From assembly GCA_947652115.1 (NCBI GenBank), contig OX393566.1, positions 14,602,325 to 14,666,324 on the forward strand: DNA of 64,000 nucleotides, written 5' to 3'. How positions within the stretch are numbered: position 1 is the first letter of the stretch; each line of letters opens with the position of its first letter. Positions 52,401-63,118 of this stretch are shown piece after piece. A program made the translations under genes and the position numbers. The stretch is from Blastomussa wellsi (Eukaryota > Cnidaria > Anthozoa > Scleractinia > Plerogyridae). The notes under the pieces are model-generated. The model ran no database searches. It saw only the letters and a list, made by a program, of their open reading frames with translations, and was not told the DNA's origin.

Positions 52401-53320
52401 TACCAGTGCCAATCAGCATCTAATGAGTTATATAACCAGTACTTAATGAAGTTCTCTAGGCGTTGGGTAAAGAACCAATCAGTGATATGGGGATTGTTTA
52501 TAATATTTTGACGTCTGTTTTCTGGAGTAGTAATGCCATCACTATTAAAGAGTGCATGCAGGTCGGGCCAGTGCATGTCAGCTGATGAAAATGTAAAAAA
52601 GAATGTTGGAGGTCCCACATTGCTTATAATTGCCTTTAAATTTTCTTTAGCTTTGAACCAGTAAGCATTTGATCCACTTATGTTAGCAAGGTAGCGTGAC
52701 ATTTTAGAAAGAAATGCATTAGCACTGTTATTGTTTACCATCTCCTGAAGTTCTTCTATCGTTAGATGTGCTTCTCCTAGATTTTGTTTGAGGAATATCC
52801 CTGTTTGTTGTAAAATACGTTTTCTTTCAATCATATTAAAAGCCCAATAAGCAAATCGAGGGTGGGAGGCAAAGCGATAAACCCATCTACCTTCTTTATG
52901 TTCAGCATATTTTAAAAGATGTTTAATTCTTTCTGCAAGCTGCACATCTCGGCGAAGAGATGGGTTTGTGGGGTCACCCTTACCATCAGAAAATAAAGTT
53001 GGGAAAGCCAACGTTGCTAGAAATGGAGTGGTGTACTCATTAATTGGATCATTATGTACTGTTGGCCAAGACATAACTTGGTTATTATGTGTGGAGGACA
53101 ACTGCTGCTGAATAGCTTGAATTTCTTGTTGTTTACATTGGGGAATAGGAAGAAGGCTATTCATTTCTGTTTGTTCATTATAAACTGTATCCTCTGTATT
53201 TTGAGGGCCAAAATCAGGCTCACAAGTTTCAGAATGAACATCTTCTGTTTCAACTGAGATAATATCATGTGGAACACCATGGTCAGGCAAATCATTCAAA
53301 GAATGCTGATTAATTTTCAC
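49448..53320 (-). pseudogene. Helitron Rep (HUH) plus Pif1-type helicase, three in-frame stops
   Basis: One frame throughout, interrupted only by TGA at 52028-52030, TAA at 51998-52000 and TAA at 50480-50482. The Helitron-like N domain ([36 protein letters not shown]) leads to the HUH motif [16 protein letters not shown] (about 52400-52350). After the first two stops come the double-Tyr region DYHACVEYLTKYASKGE (about 51800-51745) and then the helicase: Walker A IIGGGGTGKSYLINAV (about 50775-50725), Walker B YIIIDEYSMLGQK (about 50550-50510), VGDPAQLPPV (about 50440-50410), LAWAITIHKSQGLTLSK (about 49720-49670) and SYVAISRIKML. Catalytic residues are preserved, so inactivation rests on three point nonsense mutations. 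Rep nicks and joins element ends and the helicase unwinds. Confidence 0.9.
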
Positions 53321-53343
53321 ATCTTTATAATGCGGATTGTTAT

Positions 53344-53724
53344 TTATGAGCCACAGCTGTTGTCTTTGCCTCTCATCTTGACAACTATCATGATTAAATC
53401 TTTTGGATATCTTGGCAAAGTTAGTGCTAATTCCTGTACATTTTGGGGTAAATTAATGCAATGGCCTGAGTAGCCCCTTTGTCCACCAGGCTTTATATAC
53501 ACTGTCATTATAGGAAGAGCACGTGCAATAAGCATTTCTTCTAGTTGGGTGAGTCCTTGCAGTTGGCAAGGAACTTTAGAAGGAACCATGTTGTTTTCTT
53601 TGGAAAACTTTTGTGGTTGTTGTTTATCACGCATCCATCTCAAACACTTGTACTCAAAAGTTCTATGTGTACGTGAATTATTTTTTGAAGGCCATGCTTC
53701 TTGACAAATTATGCACTGTTTCAC
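53344..53724 (-). pseudogene. Helitron pre-Rep domain (DUF6570-like) fragment
   Basis: A 126-codon frame with a Cys pair at the start ([13 protein letters not shown]), then [20 protein letters not shown] and [20 protein letters not shown]. This segment normally sits immediately N-terminal to the Rep domain in the same polypeptide. Here the frame differs from that of Rep, so a frameshift lies between 53344 and 53320. The upstream boundary overlaps the OTU frame by 4 bp. Confidence 0.75.
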
Positions 53725-54794
53725 TGAAAATTTATTTGACTGATGAAAGATATCAATATTTTTCTGTTGCTGCTTTTCATTTGGTATAGATTTTTTTTTA
53801 GCCTTTCCTGTTTTTCGTCAATGGTTTCTTCAGCTCTTCGCTTAGCATAACTGTCCCTTCGTTTTTTTAGTCTCTTCTGTCTGTCCTCATCTGTTTCTGT
53901 AGCCCTTCGCTTACCATTGTCTATATTAAGTTTTTCTAGTCTATTGTCTCTATTTTCATCTGCTTCTAAAGTCCTTCGCTTAGCATTGTGGTCTTTTAGT
54001 TTCTGTAGTCTTTTGTGTCTATCCTGTGATAATTTCTTCTTCAAGTAGGCTAATCTAGTTCTGTTTGGATTGCTTTTGTCAGGTAAAGTGGAAACATAAT
54101 GTAACTCATTAATATATCCAATGAATATTACTCTATAGCGTTGGTCATGAAATATAGGAGTGATTATTGTACCTTGAGGTTTGTTAATATCTGACTCAGT
54201 GATGTGAATTACACAGTTATTAGCATTAGCAACTGCTTGGATAATTATATTGTCACACCATGTGCCTTGGTTTGACATTTGCTGAACATAGTTTGCCCAA
54301 TTATTGTTAGAAATGCTTTCAATATAAAGTTCCGGATGATTATTTAAATGGGCTATTCCAGACATCTGTATTTCATAGTGCAGCAGTGCAGTTCCATATA
54401 GTTGATGTGAAACTGACTTAAAGAAACAGTCACCACTCCCACCAACATCGTGTGGTACTAAGCTAATTTGTGAAAGCCTGTCGGTTAAAGTAGACCATGG
54501 CAAGTTGCCATTAACATTTTCATCAGGAAGTACACCTCCTTTTAAAGTTAAAGTAGTTGCTGAAGATTGACAGAACTCGGATTTTGCTGCTGGCATAAAA
54601 AAATATTTTTGATTGCATGTGTATCCTTTGAAGTTTGATTTCGACTTCAACTTCATAAGAAAAAAAACATATTGTCCAAAATAGTGTTCAGAGTTATACC
54701 ACAGGTTCCAATATTTGTAATTTGCACACAAATAATTTATAAGAGAGTTTTTTGGCACACTTTTTATTAGTGAATTTTTAACTTTATGTCTCAC
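53721..54794 (-). CDS. Helitron OTU-domain protein with charged repeats
   Basis: An open frame of 357 residues. The OTU cysteine protease core is [20 protein letters not shown] (Asp/Cys pair about 54445-54395), with [10 protein letters not shown] as the expected His strand (about 54100). The C-terminal part has at least three copies of a roughly 26-residue charged repeat ([17 protein letters not shown] type), common in animal Helitron proteins. OTU enzymes cleave ubiquitin chains; why Helitrons carry them is unknown. The likely start is internal (after the Lys/Tyr-rich leader near 54600). In intact relatives this domain is usually fused upstream of Rep, so this may be one exon or frame of a larger protein. 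Confidence 0.75.
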   Translation of the reverse strand: MRHKVKNSLIKSVPKNSLINYLCANYKYWNLWYNSEHYFGQYVFFLMKLKSKSNFKGYTCNQKYFFMPAAKSEFCQSSATTLTLKGGVLPDENVNGNLPWSTLTDRLSQISLVPHDVGGSGDCFFKSVSHQLYGTALLHYEIQMSGIAHLNNHPELYIESISNNNWANYVQQMSNQGTWCDNIIIQAVANANNCVIHITESDINKPQGTIITPIFHDQRYRVIFIGYINELHYVSTLPDKSNPNRTRLAYLKKKLSQDRHKRLQKLKDHNAKRRTLEADENRDNRLEKLNIDNGKRRATETDEDRQKRLKKRRDSYAKRRAEETIDEKQERLKKNLYQMKSSNRKILISFISQINFQ

Positions 54795-55395
54795 TTTCTT
54801 TCTTTTTAAAAACTCTATGAACAGGAATACGGGATGGCTCTCTATCTCTTTTTCTTTTTATAACTTTTGTAGTGACAGGTAGAGCTTTGTCAAAATCTGC
54901 CATAGCCAGGTGGCTGTTCTCAATCTGTGCTAGTTCTACAAAATTGCTAGTACATGTATGCGAGGCTAAATAGTCACAATCGGGTGTATAATTTATCGAA
55001 GCCTTACATGAAAGTGGTGTACCACTTTTAGAACTGCTTTGCTCCCCACAAATCATGGCCATTTGCAAAAATTGCCAAGCTACACAGCTCGGTAAGCGAT
55101 TGATTTGGTGACCACAAATCATGGCCATTTGCCGAGCTGCACAACTCGGTGAATAAATGATTTGCCGAGCTACACAACTCGGTGAATAAATAATTTGCCG
55201 AGCTACACAACTCGGAAAGTAAATGATATCTATTTTGCTAAGACTACGCAACTTCTGGCTTGTTTTATTCCGCGGAAGACAGCTTTGGTTTCTTGCAGTG
55301 AAACGGGTAAACAACACGCCACTCAACTTATGCGTCATCGTACACACTTCATGAAGGCATCGATAAATCTCACCCACAAGGTTTCTAAACGCCAT
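54784..55395 (-). CDS. 5' ORF of the Helitron region containing a hairpin-repeat insert
   Basis: A 203-codon frame starting MAFRNLVGEIYRCLHEVCTM in an atATGGCG context and ending KESET at 54784. Its middle is a translated tandem repeat, SCVARQIIYSPSCVARQIIY and similar (about 55215-55060). Its C-terminus is basic (KVIKRKRDREPSRIPVHRVF), like a linker or nuclear localisation signal. It abuts the OTU frame. It may be the start of the Helitron polyprotein or an exon. A possible splice donor, CAG|GTAAGT, lies upstream at about 55440. Function unknown. Confidence 0.4.
   Translation of the reverse strand: MAFRNLVGEIYRCLHEVCTMTHKLSGVLFTRFTARNQSCLPRNKTSQKLRSLSKIDIIYFPSCVARQIIYSPSCVARQIIYSPSCAARQMAMICGHQINRLPSCVAWQFLQMAMICGEQSSSKSGTPLSCKASINYTPDCDYLASHTCTSNFVELAQIENSHLAMADFDKALPVTTKVIKRKRDREPSRIPVHRVFKKKESET
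55063..55225. repeat. Hairpin minisatellite, four units of about 32 bp
   Basis: The unit gccgagctacacaactcggt followed by gaataaatgattt contains a self-complementary ccgag...ctcgg stem. Units start near 55073, 55131, 55163 and 55195. A longer accompanying phrase, acaaatcatggccatttgc, is also present twice (55047 and 55111). It lies inside an open frame, and the 32- to 33-bp period is not kept strictly modulo three. Confidence 0.85.
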
Positions 55396-55399
55396 ATTT

Positions 55400-55638
55400 A
55401 AGTCTTATTCTCATTTAATATATTAAGAACAAAACTTACCTGATACGGTTCCAGCTGGGAACGAAGCAAATGAAGCAAAACGAAGAGGCAACTCGAAGAC
55501 GCAAAACGAAACATGCGAACGTCAAACTCGAGCTTCGCAAGCACATGGTCAACAGAGATGACGTCATTTGCCCCTGAAAAAAAATGTTCGGGGGGGCCAA
55601 AACGGACTGTACCTACACCACCAAAATCTCGATTCAAA
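55400..55638. other. Spacer between Helitron and LINE fragment
   Basis: Contains a possible minus-strand splice donor (about 55440) and an A-run/G-run junction (cctgaaaaaaaatgttcggg then gggg, about 55574-55597). No gene is seen. Confidence 0.3.
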
Positions 55639-55639
55639 C

Positions 55640-55978
55640 TGGTTTATAATGCCTTCTCCTTTCGTCGAACGCAATAATTTTCTGTAGGCGAACACCATGC
55701 TATGATCGCTAATACTGACATGGCAGACTCCTGAGCAAACAATTTTATCTGGACAATTGGTATAAATTATATCAATTAAAGTTGAAGACGTCGGAGTTAC
55801 TCTTGTTGGTTCGGTTATAAGTTGTTGAAGTCCATATAAATCAGTGATACTCGTTAGTTTGCAGGTATCATTGTCATATCTTGTAGCAATCATATCACAG
55901 TTTAAGTCTCCCATTAGATAATATTCAATATTTTCCAAATCAAGAATCCCAATTAAATGTTCGAAAGGTGTCCGAAAG
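55640..55978 (-). pseudogene. LINE endonuclease fragment (Jockey/CR1-like)
   Basis: The minus strand reads LENIEYYLMGDLNCDMIATR (the GDLN motif of AP-type LINE endonucleases), TRVTPTSSTLIDIIYTN and CHVSISDHSMVFAYRKL (catalytic SDH). This matches the part missing from the LINE at 43100-44890, so it is probably the same family. It is truncated on both sides and joined directly to the end of an L1-like LINE at about 55978. Confidence 0.8.
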
Positions 55979-56332
55979 TCTTAGACATGTTAATCTCTAA
56001 TCCAGAGAGAGAGCTAAATTCTTCAAGAAGGCTAAGAAGTTCCAAGACTGATTCTCTGTCGCGGACAAAAATAGTGGTATCATCAGCGTACTGAGCACTT
56101 TTTATTTCGTGGCCGCTAACTTCAATACCTTTTATCGATGATTTGTTTTTCAGGGCTCTTGCGAATAGTTCAATTCCCAACACGAAGAGTATTCCCGAGA
56201 GGGGACAGCCCTGACGAACTCCTCTTTGTAGAGGAAAAAAGGTAGAAGCATGACCATTATTAATGACGCAACTAGGGACGTCCTTGTAAAATATTTTGAT
56301 CCAATTCAAAATGTCCGGTCCAAAGTTAAAAT

Positions 56333-58726
56333 GTGACCCTCCACGGGAAAACAGGGAAAAAGGTGATGACACGGACACGCTAATTTGACACGGTAAACAA
56401 AAGAAAATTTCTTTGACACGGTACCAGCGAGTCAAGATGCACGATTCATTAAAATTTTCTTTTGTTAAAAATAACACGGTAAAGACAAACGAGCGTGTTC
56501 ATTCCAACAAAGGAGCGTGTCAGGATAAGAAAAACAAAAGGAGCGAGCGAAATGACACGCTAAAATCGTGCAAAACGTCACGATACATTGACACGCACAA
56601 TGACACGCTTACCGAGTAAAGTGACACGCTGGGTGCAATACATACTTGATAACAAGTTGTTCCAATCTCTCGTCTTGCCAACAGTTGCGTTCCGATTGCC
56701 GCTGCCGTTCGAATTCGTAAACTTATCCTGCAGACGTCATGTTACATGTTGAATGATTTACTCGTTAGCACTGGTTAGAATCTTCTGTGGATTTCACTTG
56801 CGAAATTCGTATTCCTTGAGCGAAATATCAAGTCATTCCTCGCACGCTACAAAGTAGAAATTTTCATCCGCATTTCGGGAACAGAGTCCGCCATTTTCCG
56901 CTGTTTTAAGCAAAATTTTAACACAGCGAGACTCACTGGTAGGCACCAGAGTAACAGTGAAACTGTTCATAGCGTTAGAGAAATAAAGAAAGCAAAATAA
57001 TATCGAAAAGTCATGCGTATGTCAGAGAATAATATTCCAAACAAAAGTCTTTCAAAGTGAAATTCGTCATGCATGCATCGCCAGTGAGTCACACGTGAGT
57101 CCTAGTGAGTCACGTTTGCGTACAGTAGTTTCGCGAAATGTTTTGCGAAATCGCTTCAAATTGTGGCTTTTGTTTCAGTAGCAAAAAAAGACTCTAAATA
57201 AACGGTGCAGCTTTGATAACGTTTGAACCATAAAATGTTTGCTATTTTCGATCGAGAATCTAGGCATTATTTACCACGACGCGTGAGAGACTAATTTGCA
57301 TTTCGCCGAGCGCGAATTCTTGACCAAATATGGAAGAAAATGTCAACAAAGCGCTATCTTCCTGCATGCTTGTTTTTAAGTATTTATTGATTTTCCAGCA
57401 CAAAAAATGTTAAGAAGGACGGTATTCTTTAGGGCAGCAAAGCTTCCATTCATCAGTTTCCTTTAGACATGCAAAACACAATTTTTTTCGGTTCGTGTTT
57501 ATAAGTTAATAAGGAGTCAATTCATTCCCAGAGACGCTAGTTTCGTTGCAGTTTAATGAGCTTTGTATAGTTCCCAGGATGACAAGGTCAAGTTCGGTGG
57601 ACGAAAGTTCCTTACAGTTGTTTCGTGACTCAATAACGTCGTTAATCGTTAGTGAAAGACTGCAGGCCTTCTCGTCCTCGCCTAATTTGCAGTGACAGGT
57701 TTCTTCATAAAACTTCTCCACTTTCGCTCGCTCAGTCATATGAACTTCCATAAGTTCCACATCTTCGTCTTCTCTGAAGTCGAAGTTATCCTCGTCATCT
57801 TCGTCGTCTGAACTGCTGTCAGAGTCGGAGTCAGAAGTTTCCTCTTCATTTTCTCGTGTACTGAAGTATGTATCTGCCAAGCTACCCAAACGATCTAGAT
57901 CTTCCGGCTCTAAATTTAAAAAGTGTGATTCATCTGTGTCGCATTCCATGATTGATTCCGTGATAATTTTGGCAGATCGTTAATGAATTGTGAAAGACAA
58001 GTCTTGTTATTTGTTACCATAGCGACTAAATGATTCAAAGGATAGCCCATAATTGAAAGAACGAACACGGCAAAGACGTACGAAAGGAGGACGGTGTATT
58101 GCGTTTATTTTGTTTTGTTTAATGGTTTTCACCTCTTAAAGTCCTAAAGGATATTGAATCTTTGGGAAAAGCGTTTTCATCAGTGTGACTCGAATTGAAT
58201 AAAAAGATCGAGTACAGTAAGAGAACGGTCCTGGAAATTATAAAAGCTTCTTTGCACTTGTAAGTTGGTTGTTTGAACGTCAAAGCATAAGCTGATACTT
58301 CTACCTCCTTGTTTAAAAGCTTTAAAAAGTAAAGTTTATTTTCGATAGCATTAAACTAATCTGTTCGGATAGCGACTCTGCTCTGTAACGAACTTTCGAC
58401 TGTCTTACTGTTTTTCTGAGCCGTGTCAAATCGTGCAATTTTACTGAGTTATATCGCACGCTTAGCGTGACATTTTACGTGCTACTTGAACAAAAGCTTT
58501 AGCGTGCAAATTCGCACGATTGCCGTGACATTGAACACGGTACGCGAACAAAAGTTTTAGCGTGCTAAGTCGTGTCAAACAAAGCTACCGTGACATCCAT
58601 TATTTGGCCTATAAATTATGCACATATTCGTGTCATTGCCGTGTCGTTTGTCACGGTTAGCGTGCCGTGCCATCGCACGCGTGTCTGTGTCATCACCTTT
58701 TTACCTGTTTTCCCGTGGAGGGTCAC
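56333..58726. mobile_element. TIR transposon 2 (2394 bp) with 4-bp AAAT target duplication
   Basis: The ends are GTGACCCTCCACGGGAAAAC followed by agggaaaaaggtgatgacac and their inverted copy. AAAT is duplicated at 56329-56332 and 58727-58730, and removing the insert restores the LINE coding sequence across the site. Subterminal regions (56370-56640, 58440-58690) are rich in cacgcta / agcgtg and gacacg motifs, as in transposon 1. It contains one acidic reading frame but no complete transposase. Confidence 0.93.
57506..57949 (-). CDS. Acidic 147-residue protein inside TIR transposon 2
   Basis: An intact frame from ATG 57949. It has an acidic first half (ENEEETSDSDSDSSSDDEDD and a following Asp/Glu run, about residues 36-66), then HMTERAKVEKFYEETCHCKL and CSLSLTINDVIESRNNCKEL, ending near a stop at 57506. 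From memory this resembles the N-terminal exon of a transposase found in cnidarian repeats, but I cannot name it. The DDE part is absent, so the transposon looks like an internally deleted, non-autonomous derivative that keeps exon 1. Confidence 0.45.
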   Translation of the reverse strand: MECDTDESHFLNLEPEDLDRLGSLADTYFSTRENEEETSDSDSDSSSDDEDDEDNFDFREDEDVELMEVHMTERAKVEKFYEETCHCKLGEDEKACSLSLTINDVIESRNNCKELSSTELDLVILGTIQSSLNCNETSVSGNELTPY

Positions 58727-61125
58727 AAATGTCCAAGGGCTGCGCTGAGGTAAGGCCATTCAATAGAGTCAAAGGCTTTTTTGAAATCAAGGAAAATAGC
58801 TATACCTTTTTGCTTGGTTTGATCTGTAAAATGGAGTACATCTTGTATAAGGCGGATGTTCTCACCAATATAACAACCTTTGACGTAGCCAGTTTGATCA
58901 ATGTTTATAATATTGGGTAGCACTTTCTCGATTCTCTTTGCTATAGTTTTGGTGAGGATTTTGTAGTCTACGTTTAGCAGTGAAATCGGCCTCAGGTTCT
59001 CTAAAATGGTTTTGCCTTTGTTCTTTTTTGGAATGAGTGAGATAATTCCTCTTCTTTGACTTATTGAGAGCGTTCCTGTTTGAAAAGCATAATTGAAACT
59101 GTTTGTCACTTCTTTGCCGATTTCGGGCCAGAAAAAGCAGTAGAATTCTGCAGGAAAGCCGTCCGTGCCTGGCGTTTTTCGTGATTCGAAGTTTTTGAGT
59201 GCATCGTAACATTCATTTTCAGTGACTAGACCTTCACAAGATGTTCTCTCTTCGTCGGTTAGTGTAGTTATGTTTTCTGAGTTGAAGAAAATCGAGTTTT
59301 GGAGTTTTTCTGGGTTAACGTCTTTTGTTTTATACAAAAACTCATAGAACATTTTTTCTCTATCCAGGATTTCGAACTGGTTGCTAGTGAAAATGTTTTC
59401 GCCGATTTTTAAACTTGTTACTGTTTTATTGTTATAATTTCGTTTCTCTAGACCGTAAAAGTAATTTGTATTTCGCTCACCTTGCTCGTGCCATCTTACT
59501 TTTCTTCTTAGGATAGCTCCCTTTGTCTTATGAAACATTATTCTTTTGAGCTGCGATTTTTGTTCTTGTAGTTTTAGTACTATGTTTTTGTTGAGGGGAT
59601 GCTTCTCGGCTTGTGCCTGCAGGTCGTTGACTTTTTCTTGCAGTGCGGATTCTCTATTTCTTAATGCTTTGGCTTTCCATTTTGAGTATTTAACGGTGAA
59701 GCCTCGAATTTCCATTTTGATAAGATCCCACTTTAGGGTGAAGTCGACTAACTTGGAGTATTTGGTTATGAATTCAGGGATATTTTCACGTAAGGTAGCG
59801 ACATAAAATTCATCTTGAAGAAGAGCGGTGTTAAACTTCCAAAATCCGGGACCTTTTTCTTGGGCTAAGGCTTCTGATTTTATGTGAATAGATACTGCTG
59901 AATGCAAGTGCAAGTAAAATGTCACATTTTTTAGTGAGATTGCTGAATTCATCTGAAATTAGAAAATAATCTAAGCGGCACTGTATTTTTAGTGATTTGT
60001 TTCTCCAAGTGAAGCGGGAAAGTTCAGGGTTTAGTTTTCGCCAAATGTCCAGTAAATTGTAAGATTCACAAAGCGCTTCGACACTCTTTATAACGGCATT
60101 TTTTTTTGTGACAGGTTTTCCACCCACTTTGTCTTTTGGGGAAAGCGCGCAGTTAAAATCGCCTCCTATTATTATGTTTTCTTGAGGGAATTCTTGTAAC
60201 AGCTGGTTTAATTTTGAGAAGAATGCCGTTTGCTGATTGGTCATTTGGGGCGTATATATTGACGAGAACAATACATTGTTGATCGACTGAAAGCTTAAGG
60301 ATAATGAATCTTCCATTCTTATCGGAAATAACTCTTTGGATTTTACAATTTAGCGAGGGGTTAATTAGGATCATCACGCCTTTGCTGTGGTTTGTGCCAT
60401 GACTAAAGAACACCTCACCGCCCCATTCATTTCTCCATTGAGATATGCATAAATTTGTACAATAACATTCTTGCAGAAAGATGAACTGTTGTTTTTGTTT
60501 GTGAAGCCACCGAAATATCAAATGACGTTTTAATGATTTGTTTAGGCCTCTTACGTTTAGAGACAGGCATTTTAAGTTTACGTCGTTAGATGCATTCATT
60601 TTTTCCGCGATTAAAGCTATGGAAATATGAAACATTGAGGGTTGACCAAGGATGAACCGTGCTGTCTATTGACTGCAGAAATAATTTCAGTACATATAAG
60701 CTAACGTAAATAAGTGAATATATATTCGTTGTAGATGCATGAAAAGAAATAAGAGGAAACGATCTCAATGTATTTTCAAGAGGACATGGATAATCAGCAG
60801 ACAAGCCTTTGCGCACATACAACAAACGAAGAGCACACGAATAACTAAGTGAATAAATGTATAACAGACATGAATACAGACACGAAAATAAACAAATAAA
60901 AAATATCCTGATTGCGAGCATTTTGTTTTTGCTTTTTTGCACGATTTCGAAGCGTCGAAAAAGGCAAGGTGTAAAGCGAATAAAGATTACTTAGTTGTTT
61001 TTAAGGAAGCGTGCTTTCTGATCCCGTCCGCCGATGCTAATTTCAGGTTAAAAACGGTTGCATCGTAAGGCCGTAGCACCTTGAGTTTATGAAAAGTAAT
61101 GTGTTATAGTATAGATGTTTATAAC

Positions 61126-61740
61126 TTATGTTGAAACTTTCCTTACATATAAAGAGTTATGGTTCAAGAGGCTTTCGAGCGGCCATACTTTCCCTCTGAT
61201 TAGCAGCTTGTCCAGTTGTGCTCTACTAAACGCTGCAGGTATATTATTCCGTTTGGCTTGCTTGAAGGTATCCATTTTTGAAGTTTGTTTCCCGTAAACG
61301 GTGACCATGCGAGAATAGTTTTTCGCAATCATTGTATCTTAGGAATCTGGCTAATATAGGTCTGGGCTTTCCTTCTTTACTTTTCCCTAGCCGATGTACT
61401 CTTTGTATTTCGATGTCAGCCGCATCACTGCAACCGAGTTCTCTTTCTACGAAGGAGCGCAATACCATCTCTGTATCTTCTTTACTTGAAGTGTCCTCCG
61501 GAATGTTCTCAAACTTGATGTTTTCCCGTCTGGAGTATGCCTCCAAATATAAGTTTTTATCCTGGACCTCTTTGAGTGTGTTACGCAGCTGTTCGTTTTT
61601 TTTTCTCTAGTGCAGCTAGACTCACTGCTGTCTTGTCTTTGAGTTCCTTTAAGCTGTCCTTTAGTTCTGTTTTATCGTCCTCATTTGCGTTAAGACTTGC
61701 TTTGATATCTTCTATGTCGCGTTTGTTAGTCGCTTGTCCT
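61126..61740 (-). pseudogene. LINE ORF1 (coiled coil, RRM-like), 5'-truncated
   Basis: The minus strand has a coiled-coil part (ATNKRDIEDIKASLNANEDD, then TELKDSLKELKDKTAVSLAA) from about 61735. A frameshift at an A-run (about 61603) leads to MEAYSRRENIKFENIPEDTS, PRPILARFLRYNDCEKLF and, after another shift near 61290, a basic C-terminal domain (KRNNIPAAFSRAQLDKLLIR). This is the L1-type ORF1p architecture also seen at 17380-18142. The N-terminus is lost where the LINE meets element U. Confidence 0.75.
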
Positions 61741-62264
61741 TCTTCAAGTGACTGAAAAAACAGCAATGCTGTTCGAGAGCAAACAGACAGAATAGTGGGC
61801 ACCGCCAATGCCGCAACGTCTGCTGTTGCGGGTGTTGTGCATTTTGTTGGGATTGTTGGTGGGATTGGTTCTGCCCTCCTTCTGCAACACCTGCGACCGA
61901 AATATCTTGGGTGGCAGGCTGCAAGCACTGCACAGAGAGGAAGCCCTGCAGCACCACCAGAGCAGCAGATCTTGCAAAGACCGCAGAAGTCTGGGAAGAA
62001 AGTTTTGCGGCCAATGGACTAGAATGTACTCGCAGTTGGAAACATGCACAACAAAGAAAACAATGGATCTTGTTGTTCTACCACCTGGTTGTGTGCCGCA
62101 TTTTCCTTTCCACCAATTCCATGCCCGAAAGAAAGAGTACGAGCAAGAAGACAAAGTCTGCTGGAAGGATTGGAGAGCTCTTCGCAAGTGCTGCACCTCA
62201 ATGGAAGACAATCTGGCCAACATTGTCGGACATATCAATGCAGAGACTGCAGAAAAATTGTTGG

Positions 62265-62309
<45 letters not shown>

Positions 62310-62380
62310 GTATAACAATATAATTTGGTTTTATCAACTGGGTTGATAATGTCAATTGGCCACCGTAAAGAGATTCAAGA

Positions 62381-62420
62381 GCTGACGTTTCGAGCGTTAG
62401 CCCTTCGCCGGAGCGAATCA
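62381..62420 (-). ncRNA. Degenerate hammerhead-like ribozyme motif, left arm
   Basis: On the minus strand: ccggcga-agggc-taac-gctcgaaacgtc. Compared with the hammerhead core CTGANGA - stem II - GAAA - stem III - GTC, the GAAAC-GTC side is kept and the first core reads CCGGCGA. The second core U is therefore changed, and activity is doubtful. Confidence 0.4.
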
Positions 62421-62508
62421 AGGAATTGTGCATCGAGTGTTTTTATATACAGAAAGATGGAGCTTCGCTATTGGCTGGTGCCTGGTAACGTGAAAACTTG
62501 GGAATAAA

Positions 62509-63049
62509 TTAGTTGAATGAAAAGCGTTCGTTGATACCGTGAGGATTAAGAGTGCCCATTTGAAAAATAAATTTTTGTTCTAGAGTTTTACGGCTTTCCG
62601 TGTTTCCTTGGTGAAGGGAAAGGCCGCAGACTGCCATATGTTGCTTAGAATGATTTGGGAGATTGAAGTGTCTCGCGACCGGTTTCGATGCATTTTTGTC
62701 GTCTTTCTCTACGTCACGAAGGTGTTCTCGGAATTGGTCGCCAAGTCATCTCCCTGTTTCGCCGATGTATAACTTTTTGCAAAGAGTGCAAGTTATACAG
62801 TAGATGGCATTGGCTGAGGTACAGGTGAAATTATCAGTGATTTTGATAGATCGCTTGGGTCCCGATATTTTGTCAACGTTGTGAATGAAAGGGCATGTTT
62901 TGCATCGTGCGCGAGTGCATTTAAAAGTTCTGGGTTGATCACTAGTTTGGAATGCACTTCTGACTAAAAAGTTACCTATGTTTTTGTGGCGTTTAAATGA
63001 AATTAATGGCGGTTGCGAAAAGATTCTACCAGTGTCGGGATCATTTTGA
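62509..63049 (-). pseudogene. Penelope-like polyprotein C-terminus with GIY-YIG endonuclease
   Basis: The minus strand reads FSQPPLISFKRHKNIGNFLV, CKTCPFIHNV, NAIYCITCTLCKKLYIGETG (the IY...YIG pair with the Cys-rich insertion typical of Penelope endonucleases), then after one in-frame TGA (about 62743) GDQFREHLRDVEKDDKNASK, PVARHFNLPNHS and LEQKFIFQMGTLNPHGINER, ending at TAA 62509-62511. The reverse transcriptase that precedes it in full elements is absent. One nonsense codon (Arg to stop) is the only visible lesion in the endonuclease. The Arg and Glu/His residues of the fold appear retained. Confidence 0.85.
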
Positions 63050-63118
63050 AGGCACCAGCCAATAGCGAAGCTCCATCTTTCTGTATATAAAAACACATGA
63101 TGCACAATTCCTTGATTC

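Larger units (their letters stand above)
48157..55395 (-). mobile_element. Helitron with OTU, Rep/helicase and RPA-like genes
   Basis: In order on the minus strand: a 5' ORF (55395-54784), an OTU/repeat protein (54794-53721), a pre-Rep domain (53724-53344), a HUH Rep plus Pif1-type helicase (53320-49448) and an RPA-like protein (49077-48157). This set is the full gene content of animal and plant Helitrons, which move by rolling-circle replication. The TC and CTRR termini were not located, so the ends given are gene limits. Three nonsense codons and one or more frameshifts break the Rep gene. Confidence 0.9.
55979..60635 (-). pseudogene. LINE ORF2 (endonuclease and RT), interrupted and 3'-truncated
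   Basis: The endonuclease starts LKCLSLNVRGLNKSLKR and continues IFLQECYCTN, IVLVNIYAPNDQS, then after a frameshift near 60200 with IIIGGDFNCAL and CRLDYFLISD. The third frame (from 59952) carries the linker and RT: NYFYGLEKRNYNNKTVTSL, SRKTPGTDGFPAEFY, NLRPISLLNVDYKILTKTIA and AIFLDFKKAFDSIEWPYLSA. The TIR transposon interrupts at that point. Beyond it RT resumes with GPDILNWIKIFYKDVPSC, QRGVRQGCPLSGILF and the catalytic SAQYADDTTIFV (about 56110-56075), ending at LEINMSKT. The thumb and C-terminal knuckle are missing. It is the same general type as the LINE at 17340-21565. Confidence 0.85.
55979..61751 (-). mobile_element. L1/Tx1-like LINE split by TIR transposon 2
   Basis: ORF1 (about 61740-61126) and ORF2 (60635 to 58731, then 56328 to 55979) are in the expected order on the minus strand. 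The 5' end abuts element U sequence at about 61752. The 3' end stops inside RT, just past the catalytic motif, where it meets the endonuclease fragment of another LINE. The central insertion (56333-58726) is a later event. Confidence 0.85.

Noticed and set aside
53054..53473. Plus-strand frames opposite the Helitron Rep
   Set aside because: Low-complexity hydrophobic shadows of the well-supported minus-strand Rep gene.
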